Shown here one piece after another: positions 8,515-17,800 of a stretch of DNA of 64,000 bases. Source of the stretch: Rhizobium sp. Root1212. GTDB lineage: Bacteria; Pseudomonadota; Alphaproteobacteria; Rhizobiales; Rhizobiaceae. Each line of letters opens with the position of its first letter. Position 1 is the stretch's first letter. The stretch is from the NCBI RefSeq assembly GCF_001424985.1, contig NZ_LMDA01000013.1, positions 1-64,000 on the forward strand. Reading direction: 5' to 3'. Made by a program: the position numbers and the translations under genes. Under the pieces are notes generated by a model. The model was not told the origin of the DNA. It searched no databases and saw only the letters and a program-made list of their open reading frames with translations.

Positions 8515-9543
8515 ATGTCCGAGACGATCAATCATCAACGTCGCCAATTCTTCGGTCTTGCCGCCGTAACCATCGCCGCTGCCGAACTCGGCATCGCAAG
8601 CCTTGCAGTCGCCCGGCCGGCTTCTGCGGCCCCGGCAAACGGGCATGCGACCTTCGCCGCCCTGAAGCAGGTGAAGGCTGGTGTGCTTGATATCGGTTAT
8701 GCCGAGACCGGCCCGGCCGATGGGCAGGTGGTTTTGCTGCTGCACGGCTGGCCCTATGACATCCACAGCTATATCGATGTCGCGCCGATCCTTGCCGAGG
8801 CGGGCTACCGAGTCATCGTGCCCTATCTTCGCGGCTATGGCACGACCCGTTTCCTCTCCGCCGATACGCCGCGTAACGGCCAGCAGTCAGCCCTTGCCGC
8901 CGACATGATCGCACTGATGGATGCGCTCGGTATCGAAAAGGCCATCATCGCCGGCTATGACTGGGGTGCCCGTACCGTCAACATCATGGCGGCGCTCTGG
9001 CCGGAACGCTGCATCGCCATGGTTTCCGTCAGCGGCTATCTGATCGGCAGCCAGGAGGTGAACCTCAAGCCGCTTCCGCCGGCGGCGGAACAGGCCTGGT
9101 GGTATCAATTCTATTTCGCGACCGAGCGGGGCCGCCTCGGCTATGAGGCCAATACGAAGGATTTCGCCAAGCTGATCTGGCGCACTGCCTCGCCGACCTG
9201 GGCGTTTGACGATGCGACCTTCGCCCGTTCGGCCGCCGCCTTCGACAATCCCGATCACGTCGCCATCACCATTCACAATTACCGCTGGCGACTGAGCCTT
9301 GCCCAAGGCGAGGCGCAATACGACGCCTATGAACAGCGGCTGGCGAAGGCCCCACCAATCGCCATCCCGACGATCACGCTGGAAGGCGATGCCAATGGCG
9401 CGCCGCATCCAGCCCCTGCCGTCTATGCCAGGAAATTCACCGGAAAATACGAGCACCGCACGATCACCGGCGGCATCGGCCACAATCTGCCGCAGGAGGC
9501 ACCCGAGGCATTTGCCAAAGCCGTGATTGATGTTGCTCGCTGA
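8515..9543 (+). CDS. Exported alpha/beta hydrolase of epoxide hydrolase/dehalogenase type
   Basis: 342-aa alpha/beta-fold hydrolase with an N-terminal signal: QRRQFFGL followed by a hydrophobic stretch and an AxA-like site (PASAAPA), so Tat-dependent export is likely. The mature part has the oxyanion motif HGWP (about residue 76), a nucleophile elbow GYDWGAR whose Asp (about residue 149) points to the epoxide hydrolase/haloalkane dehalogenase branch, and the catalytic His in GIGHNLPQ near the C-terminus. Start 8515 has GGGAGA upstream. It is divergent from the DipZ-like redox protein, and both may share regulation through the TGTA repeats. The substrate is unknown. Confidence 0.85.
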   Translation: MSETINHQRRQFFGLAAVTIAAAELGIASLAVARPASAAPANGHATFAALKQVKAGVLDIGYAETGPADGQVVLLLHGWPYDIHSYIDVAPILAEAGYRVIVPYLRGYGTTRFLSADTPRNGQQSALAADMIALMDALGIEKAIIAGYDWGARTVNIMAALWPERCIAMVSVSGYLIGSQEVNLKPLPPAAEQAWWYQFYFATERGRLGYEANTKDFAKLIWRTASPTWAFDDATFARSAAAFDNPDHVAITIHNYRWRLSLAQGEAQYDAYEQRLAKAPPIAIPTITLEGDANGAPHPAPAVYARKFTGKYEHRTITGGIGHNLPQEAPEAFAKAVIDVAR

Positions 9544-9606
9544 AGGGCTGGAGTGACGTGAAAACATAGCGATAAAGCATTTTGCTGAAAAAATGGTCTA
9601 GAATAT

Positions 9607-9804
9607 GCCGCGGCCAACGGCAAAAGCTTCGGAAAACCTTCATGGACCAAGCACGTCCTGGTCGTTGATGATGATCGTGAAATCCGTAAACTACTGTCGT
9701 CCTATCTGTAGAATAACAGGCTGAGAACCAGCATCGCCGCCGATGCCGGCGGCGAGATGGACGGCGATAGTCGCCCTTGCGCCAAGCTTATCATACTGCC
9801 CTGA
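9607..9804 (+). pseudogene. Relic of an OmpR-type response regulator fused to the end of its kinase gene
   Basis: The stretch from 9607 parallels the DNA at 10994-11175. From ATG 9642 it reads, after a one-base loss, HVLVVDDDREIRKLLSSYL, then stops at TAG 9709 where the intact gene has CAG. The similarity runs to about 9765. The block then jumps to KLIILP-stop at 9802-9804, equivalent to the last codons of the kinase gene at 13106. So most of the regulator and nearly all of the kinase have been deleted. It sits just upstream of the intact ohr gene, as kinase and ohr relic do at 13.1 kb. Confidence 0.75.
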
Positions 9805-9805
9805 A

Positions 9806-9830
9806 AAATGCCCGGATTTTCCGGGCATTT
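9806..9830 (+). terminator. Perfect 11-bp hairpin after the kinase relic
   Basis: AAATGCCCGGA, a TTT loop and TCCGGGCATTT form a perfect stem directly after the relic stop codon. It has only a short T run, so terminator strength is uncertain. The second copy of the duplicated block at 13107 has AAGATGCCCGACG here but not the hairpin. Confidence 0.55.
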
Positions 9831-9971
9831 GTACGCGAATGTAGCGGCGGGGTCGGCTGCTACGCTGCGATACAATTCCGCAGTTTTTTAAAACATGCCG
9901 GATACGTTGGTCCTTCAAAACGCTTCTCGTCAACAACGTCGCAGACCGCGACCTACGAAGGAGCAGACATC

Positions 9972-10388
9972 ATGACCCGGATCGAAAAGGTTCTCTACAC
10001 AGGCAAGACGCACACGACCGGCGGTCGCGATGGTGCGGCCCGTAGCGAAGACGGCGCCCTCGACATCAGACTGTCGCCTCCCGGCAGCGGCAAGGGTGGC
10101 GCCAATCCCGAACAGCTGTTTGCCGCCGGCTGGTCCGCCTGCTTCATCGGCGCACTCGGCCTTGCCGCCGGCAAGCGCAAGATCCGTCTTCCGGCCGAAA
10201 CCGCTGTCGATGCGGAAGTCGATCTCGGAATGGCTGGCGAGGGTTATTTCCTGCAGGCCCGCCTGAACATCAGCCTGCCGGGTCTCGAAAAGGACCTTGC
10301 CCGCGAACTCGTCGACGAAGCCCACCAGACCTGCCCCTATTCCAAGGCCTCGCGCGGCAATATCGACGTCGTGTTGACCGTTGTTTGA
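9972..10388 (+). CDS. ohr: Organic hydroperoxide resistance protein (Ohr/OsmC family)
   Basis: 138-aa Ohr peroxiredoxin-like enzyme that reduces organic and fatty-acid hydroperoxides, normally recycled by lipoylated proteins. The two reactive cysteines are present in WSACFIGAL (about Cys56) and CPYSKAS (about Cys121). The N-terminus MTRIEKVLYTGKTHTTGGRD and the GGANPEQLFAAG stretch are typical of Ohr rather than OsmC. Start ATG 9972 has AAGGAG upstream; longer readings run into relic sequence. A degenerate copy of its first codons and leader lies at 13110-13283. No ohrR-type MarR gene is adjacent; a two-component system lies next to it instead. Confidence 0.93.
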   Translation: MTRIEKVLYTGKTHTTGGRDGAARSEDGALDIRLSPPGSGKGGANPEQLFAAGWSACFIGALGLAAGKRKIRLPAETAVDAEVDLGMAGEGYFLQARLNISLPGLEKDLARELVDEAHQTCPYSKASRGNIDVVLTVV

Positions 10389-11055
10389 GGAAAACTTGAA
10401 TGATTACGATGAAAAGCCTCATCGTTTTCCTCATCGCGGGCGCCGTTTCGCGGCGCCCTGTGTGACGGATATCATATGGGCGGAGGCCTCGCCCTCGGCG
10501 GGGGCTGGGCTTGGTGGTTGAGTGTTCGATAGAGGGCCCGGTAGCTTGCTTTTCTTCCGATCCAGGCGGACCGGGCAGCGCAATGGAATTTGACTATCCC
10601 GATGATACCGGTTCGTCAGGCTTTCGAAGAAAAAGGAGCTAGTGCTTCCCTATCCGGTCTTAACGCACCAAGTAGTTCAACTTTAACTCCTGTGACACGT
10701 CGGATCGGGAAGAACCGCCCTGGAGCCGGTATCCCACAAGAGTCACCCGATCTGAGCCTGTGCCCTTCTTTTGAACGACGACCTACGACCTCGGCCGACG
10801 TTTGACCTTCGTCGACTTGCTGAAAAATTCCGCTCTAATCTAGACTTGAAAGTATCGTAATTTCTCCGGAAGTTCGACTGACGTGACTAACCCTTACGCA
10901 AGTTTTACCAATGGTTTTAAGGTTCGTTGCGCGGTCGCAAGTAACGACGACCATACGCTTGGTCTTGGGTCAGGGTGCGCATTTTTTCTTCGCAGGCCGC
11001 GGCCAACAGGCTAGATAAGAAAAGCGGCACAGGGCCGCCGCTTTGGAAACCCTTC
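10389..11055. other. Gene-poor gap of 667 bp
   Basis: A GGGCGCC/GGCGCCC hairpin with a 7-base loop (10438-10458) follows ohr and may end transcription, though no T run follows. An open frame at 10590-10805 on the plus strand gives a low-complexity peptide without a good ribosome site, and I do not call it. From about 10990 the sequence is the leader shared with the relic at 9607. No other structure was recognised. Confidence 0.4.
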
Positions 11056-11790
11056 ATGGACCATGTCGACCATATCCTGATAGTCGATGACGATCGCGAA
11101 ATCCGCGAACTTCTGTCGTCCTATCTGCAGAAGAACGGGCTGAGAACCAGCGTTGCCGCCGATGGCCGGCAGATGCGCGCTTTCATTGAGGTCAATACCG
11201 TCGATCTCATCGTGCTCGACGTGATGATGCCCGGCGACGATGGCCTCGTTCTCGCCCGCGAATTGCGGGCGGGAAAACACAAGGCGACCCCAGTCCTGAT
11301 GCTGACGGCCCGCGGCGACGAGATGGACCGTATTATCGGCCTAGAAATGGGGGCCGACGACTATCTGGCAAAGCCCTTTGCCGCGCGCGAACTGCTGGCC
11401 CGGATCAAGGCGGTCCTCAGGCGTACCCGCATGCTGCCCGCCAATCTGCGGATCAGCGAAGGCGGACAGATCCTCAGCTTCGGACAGTGGCGGCTCGATA
11501 CGGTCGGCCGCCATCTGCTTGATCGGGAAGGCACTGAAATCGCGTTGAGCGGCGCGGAATACCGCCTGCTGCGCGTCTTCATCGATCACCCACAGCGCAT
11601 CCTCAACCGCGATCAACTGCTCAATCTCACCCAAGGGCGTGATGCGGAGCTTTTCGACCGCTCGATCGACCTCCTCGTCAGCCGGCTGAGACAGCGACTG
11701 GGCGATGATGCGCGCGAGCCCGTTTATATCAAGACGGTACGCAGCGAAGGCTATGTCTTTTCGGTGCCGATTGAAATCTTGGAGCCGTGA
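11056..11790 (+). CDS. OmpR-family response regulator
   Basis: 244-aa two-component response regulator. The receiver domain (residues 1-120) has the acidic pair VDDDRE, phospho-acceptor Asp in VLDVMMPGDDG (about Asp55), and Lys in LAKPFA (about Lys106). The winged-helix output domain (about 140-240) has the family ending RQRLGDD followed by IKTVRSEGYVF. Start ATG 11056 gives the normal N-terminus; earlier starts fall in the leader also found at the relic copy. The stop overlaps the kinase start (TGATG), so the two are translationally coupled. Candidate binding sites are the TGTA repeats at 8346-8404. Confidence 0.93.
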   Translation: MDHVDHILIVDDDREIRELLSSYLQKNGLRTSVAADGRQMRAFIEVNTVDLIVLDVMMPGDDGLVLARELRAGKHKATPVLMLTARGDEMDRIIGLEMGADDYLAKPFAARELLARIKAVLRRTRMLPANLRISEGGQILSFGQWRLDTVGRHLLDREGTEIALSGAEYRLLRVFIDHPQRILNRDQLLNLTQGRDAELFDRSIDLLVSRLRQRLGDDAREPVYIKTVRSEGYVFSVPIEILEP

Positions 11791-13106
11791 TGAGCTGGGT
11801 ATGGGCACGATTTTTCCGCTGGCCCAGAACGCTTCGGGCCCGAATATTCCTTATTCTGTTCATCGGGCTAACCCTTGCATATGGGTTGTCCTTTGCCGTG
11901 CTCTCGATTGAGCGTTATCTGACGGCGAAGGAGTTAATGCTGGGAACGTTGGAGAACGACGTTGCGACCTCTATTGCTGTCCTCGACCAGCTATCGGCCA
12001 ACGACCGCCCACGTTTCGTCGATCGTCTCGGTCGCGGCAATTACCGGTTCGTTCTCGGCGAGGGGCTGCCTGGCACACCGGACACCTCGCGGCGCGGAGC
12101 TGAGATTGCTGCAAGGATCAAGGACGCAGTGGATTACCGTTTTCCGCTTCGTGTGGAATCTGTTCCCGGCAAAATGTTGCGTCTACAGGCGCATCTGACA
12201 CTCAGCGATGGAAGCCCGTTGACGATCGACATCATGCCGCGCGCAGTGATGCCGGTTGCAGACTGGCTGCCCTACGTGTTCGTCGTGCAGATGGGGTTGT
12301 TGATGTTGTGCACCGGCTTCGCCGTCCGACAGGCGATCCGGCCTCTCGAGAGGCTGGCCGCAGCCGCCAATGCGTTGGACCCGAACCGCCCTGGGCCTGC
12401 CCTCAATGAAATCGGACCGAGCGAGGTCACCCATGCGGTGGCGGCTTTCAATGCCATGCGCGACCGTATTGCCCACTACCTCGAAGAGCGGGTGCAAATC
12501 CTTGCGGCCATCTCCCACGATCTGCAGACACCGATCACGCGCATGCGACTCCGTGCCGACATGGCTGACGACACGCCCGAACGCGACAAGCTGGTGAAGG
12601 ACCTCCAGGAAATCGAGCGGCTGGTGCACGATGGCATCGCCTATGCCCGTAGCGCTCACGGCAGCGCTGAAAAGTCGTCGCGTATCGATCTGTCCTCCTT
12701 CATCGACAGCATCGCCTATGATTATCAGGATACCGGCAAGCCGGTGCAGGCGGTGGGCACGATCTCCGGCACGGTGGCGACGAAGCCGCATGCGCTTCGC
12801 CGTATTCTCACCAATTTCGTCGACAACGCCCTGAAGTATGCTGGCAGCGCTGAGATCGCCGTGGTGCGGCAAGACAGCGGCGGTATCGTCATCATCGTGT
12901 TCGACCACGGGCCTGGCATACCGGAGGACAAACTGGAGGCCGCGATGCAACCCTTTTTCCGACTGGAGGGATCGCGCAACCGTGAGACGGGCGGAACCGG
13001 CCTTGGCCTTGCCATCGCCCAACAGCTTGCCGCCTCCATCGGCGGCGCGGTGCGGCTTTATAATCGGCCAGGCGGCGGGCTTGCCGCCGAAATCCTCCTG
13101 CCGTGA
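11790..13106 (+). CDS. Sensor histidine kinase (HAMP, HisKA, HATPase)
   Basis: 438-aa membrane histidine kinase partnering the upstream regulator. A transmembrane helix (about residues 17-38), a periplasmic sensor of about 110 aa, a second helix (about 155-178) and a HAMP linker precede the H-box AAISHDLQTPITRMRLR (His about 243). The N box FVDNALKYAG, G1 DHGPGIPEDKL and G2 GTGLGLAI complete the ATPase. Helix and domain layout match EnvZ-like kinases. ATG 11790 overlaps the regulator stop; GTG 11787 is one codon earlier. Its last codons are followed by a decayed ohr leader, showing that ohr once lay directly downstream. Confidence 0.92.
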   Translation: MSWVWARFFRWPRTLRARIFLILFIGLTLAYGLSFAVLSIERYLTAKELMLGTLENDVATSIAVLDQLSANDRPRFVDRLGRGNYRFVLGEGLPGTPDTSRRGAEIAARIKDAVDYRFPLRVESVPGKMLRLQAHLTLSDGSPLTIDIMPRAVMPVADWLPYVFVVQMGLLMLCTGFAVRQAIRPLERLAAAANALDPNRPGPALNEIGPSEVTHAVAAFNAMRDRIAHYLEERVQILAAISHDLQTPITRMRLRADMADDTPERDKLVKDLQEIERLVHDGIAYARSAHGSAEKSSRIDLSSFIDSIAYDYQDTGKPVQAVGTISGTVATKPHALRRILTNFVDNALKYAGSAEIAVVRQDSGGIVIIVFDHGPGIPEDKLEAAMQPFFRLEGSRNRETGGTGLGLAIAQQLAASIGGAVRLYNRPGGGLAAEILLP

Positions 13107-13109
13107 AAG

Positions 13110-13283
13110 ATGCCCGACGCTGCAATACGATTCTGCAGTTTTCAAAACACGGCGGATACGTCCATCCGTCGAAAGGTTTCCCGTCAACAACGCGCAGACG
13201 TGACCTGCAAAGGAGCGGGAATCATGACGCGGATCGGAAAGGTTCTCGTCGCTGTGACGGGAGGAGCCACGTTTTTGAGCTAG
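13110..13283 (+). pseudogene. Relic of the ohr leader and first codons
   Basis: DNA from about 13110 matches the leader of ohr (9830-9971): GATGCCCGACGCTGCAATACG, then the AGGAGC ribosome site and ATG at 13224. The peptide MTRIGKVLVAV copies the start of Ohr (MTRIEKVLYTG) and then diverges to a stop at 13281-13283. Only about 10 codons are recognisable. It is a second, dead copy of ohr behind the intact regulator-kinase pair. Confidence 0.7.
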
Positions 13284-13311
13284 ATCGTCTAGATTCGAGC
13301 ACAACATGTGT

Positions 13312-13459
13312 TGTGTTTAAGCGTGGAACTTTGCCCCCTTTCGGCGCCGAACCATGACCCCGTCGAACCCGGGCTAACCGCCGGCCCTTATTCAGGATGT
13401 TAGAATGTTGCCGGGGTCAACACTCCGCGCAGCTATGGGGTCAATTGCTCTGCCGAAAC
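13312..13459 (+). repeat. 148-bp dispersed repeat, copy 1
   Basis: Begins TGTGTTTAAGCGTGGAA and ends GGTCAATTGCTCTGCCGAAA. It contains CATGACCCCGTCGAA, GCTAACCGCCGGCCC and TTCAGGAT-TAGAATGTTG blocks. A clearly related copy in the same orientation lies at 32840-32987. The style (noncoding, GTGGAA-TTTGACCC motifs) recalls the subterminal sequence of IS21-like elements, but no transposase is next to it, so the family is a guess. Confidence 0.7.
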
Positions 13460-13525
13460 ACAACTTGTTGACTCATCCGCGGTTGAACAATAACCTGCTA
13501 ACTCAGTCGCCAGGCTTGTCCTCAC

Positions 13526-15232
13526 ATGACGGATCAATCTCTCCAGCGTCGCCTTGCCGCCATCGTCGTTGTGGATGTGGTGGGGTATTCACGCCTGATG
13601 GAGGCTGATGAAGTCGCAACGCTGGCGAACCTCAGGAAACTCCGTTCTGGCGTTATCGAGCCGGCTGTGGCGCGCCACAACGGACGTATCTTCAAAGTCA
13701 TGGGCGACGGATTTTTAATCGAATTCGGTAGCGCGGTGGATGCGGTTACAGCTGCGCTGGAAATGCAGCGGCCCACCACCACTGTTGAGTCTTCCGGAGA
13801 CCGGCGCCTGCTTTTACGTGTAGGCGTCAATCTGGGAGATGTCATTGACGACGGTTCAGACGTCCTCGGCGACGGCGTCAATGTCGCGGTTCGCCTCGAA
13901 ACGCAGGCAGCACCCGGAGGTATCTGCATTTCCGCCAAAGTTCACGGAGAGATCGTCGGCAAGATCGGTGACCGGTTCTTTGATGCAGGCGAACGCTACC
14001 TGAAGAACCTGACTCGCCCGGTTCATGTCTGGCATTGGCCGGATGCGCTGCAGAGCACTTTGCCGCTGCCCGAATGTCCCTCTATCGCTGTATTGCCGTT
14101 CACGAATATGAGCGGGGATGAAGCAGACGCGCCTTTCGTCGACGGCTTGACCGAAGACCTGATCACCGACCTTTCCCGTACGGCTGGCCTGTTCGTCATC
14201 GCGCGCAATTCCGTATACGGCTACAAGGGCAAGCCGGTCGACATACGGCTGGTCGCCCAGGAACTCGGCGTCCGCTACGTCCTCGAGGGGAGCGCCAGAC
14301 GTGCAAAGGGCCGCGTCCGCATCAATGCCCAATTGATCGACGCGCTTGGCGGCCAGCACTTGTGGGCCGACCGGTTTGACAGGACAATGGAAGATGTTTT
14401 CGAAATACAGGATGAAGTTAACGCCAAGATTGTTGAGGCCCTCATTGGCCGGCTGACCATCCCGACGCAGCGTAATCGGCCCAAGAACTTTGAGGCATAC
14501 GATCTGTGCGTACGCGCCCGCCTCCTGACGGAAGAGTCACCGCAAACCGGACGTGAGGCCTATATGCTGCTCCAGCGCGCGGTTGAGCTCGAACCATCAT
14601 ATGCCGAGGCGCTCAGTTTACTCGCTTATAACCGCTGGCTTGCCTGGACTCATTTCGGCGAGCCCGAAGATCCTAACCGTCGGATGGCGGCGAAGCTCGC
14701 ACGGGAGGCGGTCGGCCTGGATTCCAACGATGCCGGCTGCCGTTACGTTCTGGGGACCATTTTGGCTTATGAGCGACAATGGCAGGAATCGGAGGCCGCC
14801 TTCGCCAAGGCTCTGGAGTTGGACCCCAACCACGCCGACACCTGGGCCGCCATGTCCGACATGTCGGTGCTGGACGGCAGGGTTGCCGACGGACTAGCGC
14901 AGATCGAAAAAGCTCTGCGGCTCAATCCCTATCCAGCCTGCTGGTATCTTTGTCATCTTGGGCAGGCGCAATACGCCGCGCGTGACTATGAGGCCGCGGC
15001 CGCTACTCTCCGCAGGGAAGACACGTATCGTACCAACTCACGCAAATTCCTGGCTGCTACGCTTGCGCAGTTGGGCCACCGTGAGGAGGCGCGGCGAGAA
15101 GCAGAATTGTTCCTGATCGCTCACCCTCATTTCACGATCGGCCATTGGCTCAGCTCCCAGCCGCTGCGCGATGCATCTGTACGAGACCACTTTGTCGATG
15201 GCTTCCGAAAGGCCTGCCTGCCGGAGAGGTAA
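13526..15232 (+). CDS. Class III adenylate/guanylate cyclase with TolB-like and TPR regions
   Basis: 568-aa cytosolic protein common in multiple copies in rhizobia. Residues 1-175 form a class III nucleotidyl cyclase: metal Asp in VVVDVVGYSRLM, KVMGDGFLIEF, second metal Asp in GVNLGDVI, and the transition-state N/R pair in GDGVNVAVRLE, so activity is likely, making cAMP or cGMP. Residues about 185-310 are TolB-like (PSIAVLPFTNMSGD), a fold found in this architecture. The rest is TPR repeats, for example PNHADTWAAMSDMSVLDGR. The start ATG 13526 has a weak ribosome site, but the cyclase begins at once after it. No partner gene is obvious. Confidence 0.88.
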   Translation: MTDQSLQRRLAAIVVVDVVGYSRLMEADEVATLANLRKLRSGVIEPAVARHNGRIFKVMGDGFLIEFGSAVDAVTAALEMQRPTTTVESSGDRRLLLRVGVNLGDVIDDGSDVLGDGVNVAVRLETQAAPGGICISAKVHGEIVGKIGDRFFDAGERYLKNLTRPVHVWHWPDALQSTLPLPECPSIAVLPFTNMSGDEADAPFVDGLTEDLITDLSRTAGLFVIARNSVYGYKGKPVDIRLVAQELGVRYVLEGSARRAKGRVRINAQLIDALGGQHLWADRFDRTMEDVFEIQDEVNAKIVEALIGRLTIPTQRNRPKNFEAYDLCVRARLLTEESPQTGREAYMLLQRAVELEPSYAEALSLLAYNRWLAWTHFGEPEDPNRRMAAKLAREAVGLDSNDAGCRYVLGTILAYERQWQESEAAFAKALELDPNHADTWAAMSDMSVLDGRVADGLAQIEKALRLNPYPACWYLCHLGQAQYAARDYEAAAATLRREDTYRTNSRKFLAATLAQLGHREEARREAELFLIAHPHFTIGHWLSSQPLRDASVRDHFVDGFRKACLPER

Positions 15233-15496
15233 GAGCGCGTAGGGACAATCCCCCACGCATTCGCGAACTTGATCGACGGCAATAGGCGGCAAGAACCGTG
15301 GTCTGGATCGCGTGTTAGGTTTTGCTGGCTCGCGTTTGCAGAATGGCTCAAGTGGCCGCGCTTCACCATGCGGCAAACTCGGTAGGGGTTCTCACTCTTT
15401 GCATATTACTTAGCCGCTATTTATCTGATTGTAACCGGTGTGCCGAACACGCGTCGGGGGATTTTAGTGGGCCGAAGGCACCCTTATTTGTGATCC

Positions 15497-16066
15497 CTAC
15501 TTAGTTGCCTGACGAATGTCTTCGACAAAGAGACCCAGTTCGGTACCGTGTCCGGTGACTTCCACCTCAGTTCCTTGCGATACGTCCTTTCTAAATTGAC
15601 CGCTGACCCGGCATACTCTGTTGAACAAGAACGGCAAATCCCGAAGCTCGACCGGTGACCGGCAGCGCGAGGTGCCGTATGCATCTGCACGCGCCACTGT
15701 GAAAGAAATCTCGACATGGTGGCCTGCGACAAGTGCGAGGATCATCGGTGGAGCGATGAGGACGACATTCTTGCCCATGAAATACCCGAAGAGCGGGGCG
15801 GCCATTATGCCCACGGTCTTCTTCAATGTTCCGCCAGGTAGTCTGTCTTTGGCTCTCCATCCGACCCAAAGAAGTGCGACAGCGAAGAAAAGACCATTTG
15901 CTAGGCCGAGGACGTTGGCCGTTGACATCCATTCGTATGACGGCAGGAAGTTATAGCCGAGCATAACCGGCAAGATCGGCATTATGCCAAGAGGGATCGA
16001 TATCAGGAACGCGATAGCAATCAGCCTGACCAGAGGGTGGCGCACAGGCGTCTTTGTGGATTCCAT
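15497..16066 (-). CDS. Small multi-spanning membrane protein of unknown function
   Basis: 189 aa. Three hydrophobic segments are visible: about residues 12-38 (RLIAIAFLISIPLGIMPILP), 48-68 and 83-112. A soluble tail of about 75 aa rich in charged residues follows. GGAG stands eight bases before ATG 16066, so the start is well supported. I recognise no family. The gene borders the left end of the IS66 element but is not interrupted by it. Confidence 0.6.
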   Translation of the reverse strand: MESTKTPVRHPLVRLIAIAFLISIPLGIMPILPVMLGYNFLPSYEWMSTANVLGLANGLFFAVALLWVGWRAKDRLPGGTLKKTVGIMAAPLFGYFMGKNVVLIAPPMILALVAGHHVEISFTVARADAYGTSRCRSPVELRDLPFLFNRVCRVSGQFRKDVSQGTEVEVTGHGTELGLFVEDIRQATK

Positions 16067-16131
16067 GGTGACTCCAATTAAATGGACAGGCTACGCAGCC
16101 TCCCATGTATCGAGCCGCTCTAAAGGTTATC

Positions 16132-17733
16132 CTAACAGTGGTCGCTCAACTTTAGATGATGATGGGTCAACGCGATCCCAACCCTGGGATAATTCCAGGG
16201 TAGGAGTTCTTCAATCCGGCTCTGCATGTGGCCGTTGACGATGGCAGTGAGTGTGCTGGTCAGGTAGGCCTGTGGGTCGACGGCACTGAGTTTGCAAGTC
16301 TCGACGAGTGAGGCAATGGTCGCCCAGTTCTCCGCTCCCGCGTCGTGCCCGGCGAAGAGAGCATTCTTCCTGTTCAAGGCTATCGGCCAGATTGTTCGCT
16401 CAACGCTGTTGTTGTCGATCTCGATTCGACCGTCGGTCAGGAACAGCTTCAGGCCGTCCCAGTATTTGGTGATGTAGGCCAAGGCCTCGCCGAGTGGGGA
16501 CTTGGTCGCGACACGGGCGCGGTAATGGACGAGCCAGGTCTGCATGTCGGCGATCAGCGACGCTGACCGCTCCTGCCGTCCGGCAAGGCGAGCCTCCGGA
16601 TCAAGGCCACGCAATTCGGCCTCGATCCGATAAAGCTCTCCGATCCGTTTGACGCCGTCCTCGGCAATGGGTGCTGTAGCGTTGCGGGTGATCTCCACCA
16701 GCCTGCGACGAGCGTGTGCCCAGCAATAGGCAAGCCGAATGTCGGGACCGACCCTCTCTGGCGCGATCAGCCTGTTATATGCGGCATAGCCATCGACCTG
16801 CAGGATGCCGGAGAAGCCCTGCAAAATCCGTTCAGCATGAATGCCTCCTCGACCAGGCGCATAGGTGAAGGCCACGCCCGGCGGAGCGCCGCCGCCCCAT
16901 GGGCGATCATCCCTTGCCAGCGCCCAGAAGTATCCAGTCTTGGTTTTGCGCGAGCCGGGATCGAGAACCGGAGCACGGGTCTCGTCCATGAAGAGCTTTG
17001 TCGAGAGCTTCAGGTCGGCAACCAGTGCATCGAAGACGGGACGCAATTCAAACGCTGCCCTGCCGACCCAATCGGCAAGAGTAGAGCGGTCGAGATCGAT
17101 GCCTTGGCGGCTCATGATCTGGGCCTGACGGTAAAGCGGAAGATGATCGGCATATTTGGAGACTAGGACATGGGCGACAGTCGCTTCCGTCGGCAGCCCT
17201 GCCTGGATCAAACTTGCCGGAGCCGGGGCCTGAACGACACCGTCGGTGCAGGCACGGCATGCATATTTGGGACGACGCGTGACGATGACACGGAACTGCG
17301 CCGGGACCACATCCAGACGCTCGGCGACATCCTCGCCGATGCGATGCAGGCAACCGCCGCAGGCGCAGATCAGGCTTTCCGGCTCGATCACCTCTTCGAC
17401 ACGGGGAAGATGCTGAGGAAGGGAACCGCGATTGATCGCCCGTGGTTTTGAGACCTTGGTCCCGGCTGGAGCGTCTGCCTCATCCTCGGCATGGATCGCG
17501 GCTATCGCCGTTTCCAGGTCTTCCAGTGCCAGATCGAACTGGTCGGGATCGCTCTTCTCGGATTTGCGCCCGAAGGCCGCCTGCTTGAAGGCGGCGACCA
17601 GTCTCTCAAGTCGTTCGATCCGCTCATCCTTGCGGGTAATCTGGGCAACCTTATCCGCCTCGCGTGCCTGCGCCGCAATCAACATCGCTTTCAGGGCAGC
17701 AATATCATCGGGAAAATTAGCAGCGTCCAGCAT
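16132..17733 (-). CDS. tnpC: IS66 transposase TnpC
   Basis: 533-aa DDE transposase. An N-terminal coiled-coil (DKVAQITRKDERIERLERLV) precedes the zinc-finger-like segment (CACGGCLHRIGEDV and CRACTDG). The catalytic core follows with LFMDETRAPV (first Asp), LQVDGYAAYN (second Asp) and ELRGLDPEARLAGRQ with the late Glu region, ending in the IS66 C-terminal domain IDNNSVERTIWPIALNRKN. Full length and without stops, so it may be active. Confidence 0.93.
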   Translation of the reverse strand: MLDAANFPDDIAALKAMLIAAQAREADKVAQITRKDERIERLERLVAAFKQAAFGRKSEKSDPDQFDLALEDLETAIAAIHAEDEADAPAGTKVSKPRAINRGSLPQHLPRVEEVIEPESLICACGGCLHRIGEDVAERLDVVPAQFRVIVTRRPKYACRACTDGVVQAPAPASLIQAGLPTEATVAHVLVSKYADHLPLYRQAQIMSRQGIDLDRSTLADWVGRAAFELRPVFDALVADLKLSTKLFMDETRAPVLDPGSRKTKTGYFWALARDDRPWGGGAPPGVAFTYAPGRGGIHAERILQGFSGILQVDGYAAYNRLIAPERVGPDIRLAYCWAHARRRLVEITRNATAPIAEDGVKRIGELYRIEAELRGLDPEARLAGRQERSASLIADMQTWLVHYRARVATKSPLGEALAYITKYWDGLKLFLTDGRIEIDNNSVERTIWPIALNRKNALFAGHDAGAENWATIASLVETCKLSAVDPQAYLTSTLTAIVNGHMQSRIEELLPWNYPRVGIALTHHHLKLSDHC

Positions 17734-17800
17734 GACCAGAACCTACCAAATCTCGGGCGATTTACCTTTGGATTAGCCGTCCTGAGTCATCGTGCCGCAG

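Noticed and set aside
10590-10805. 71-codon plus-strand frame in the gap before the response regulator
   Set aside because: Ser/Pro-rich peptide, poor codon bias and no ribosome site.
12183-13307. 374-codon minus-strand frame opposite the histidine kinase
   Set aside because: Kinase motifs on the plus strand are decisive; the reverse reading is Arg/His/Asp-rich without a family.
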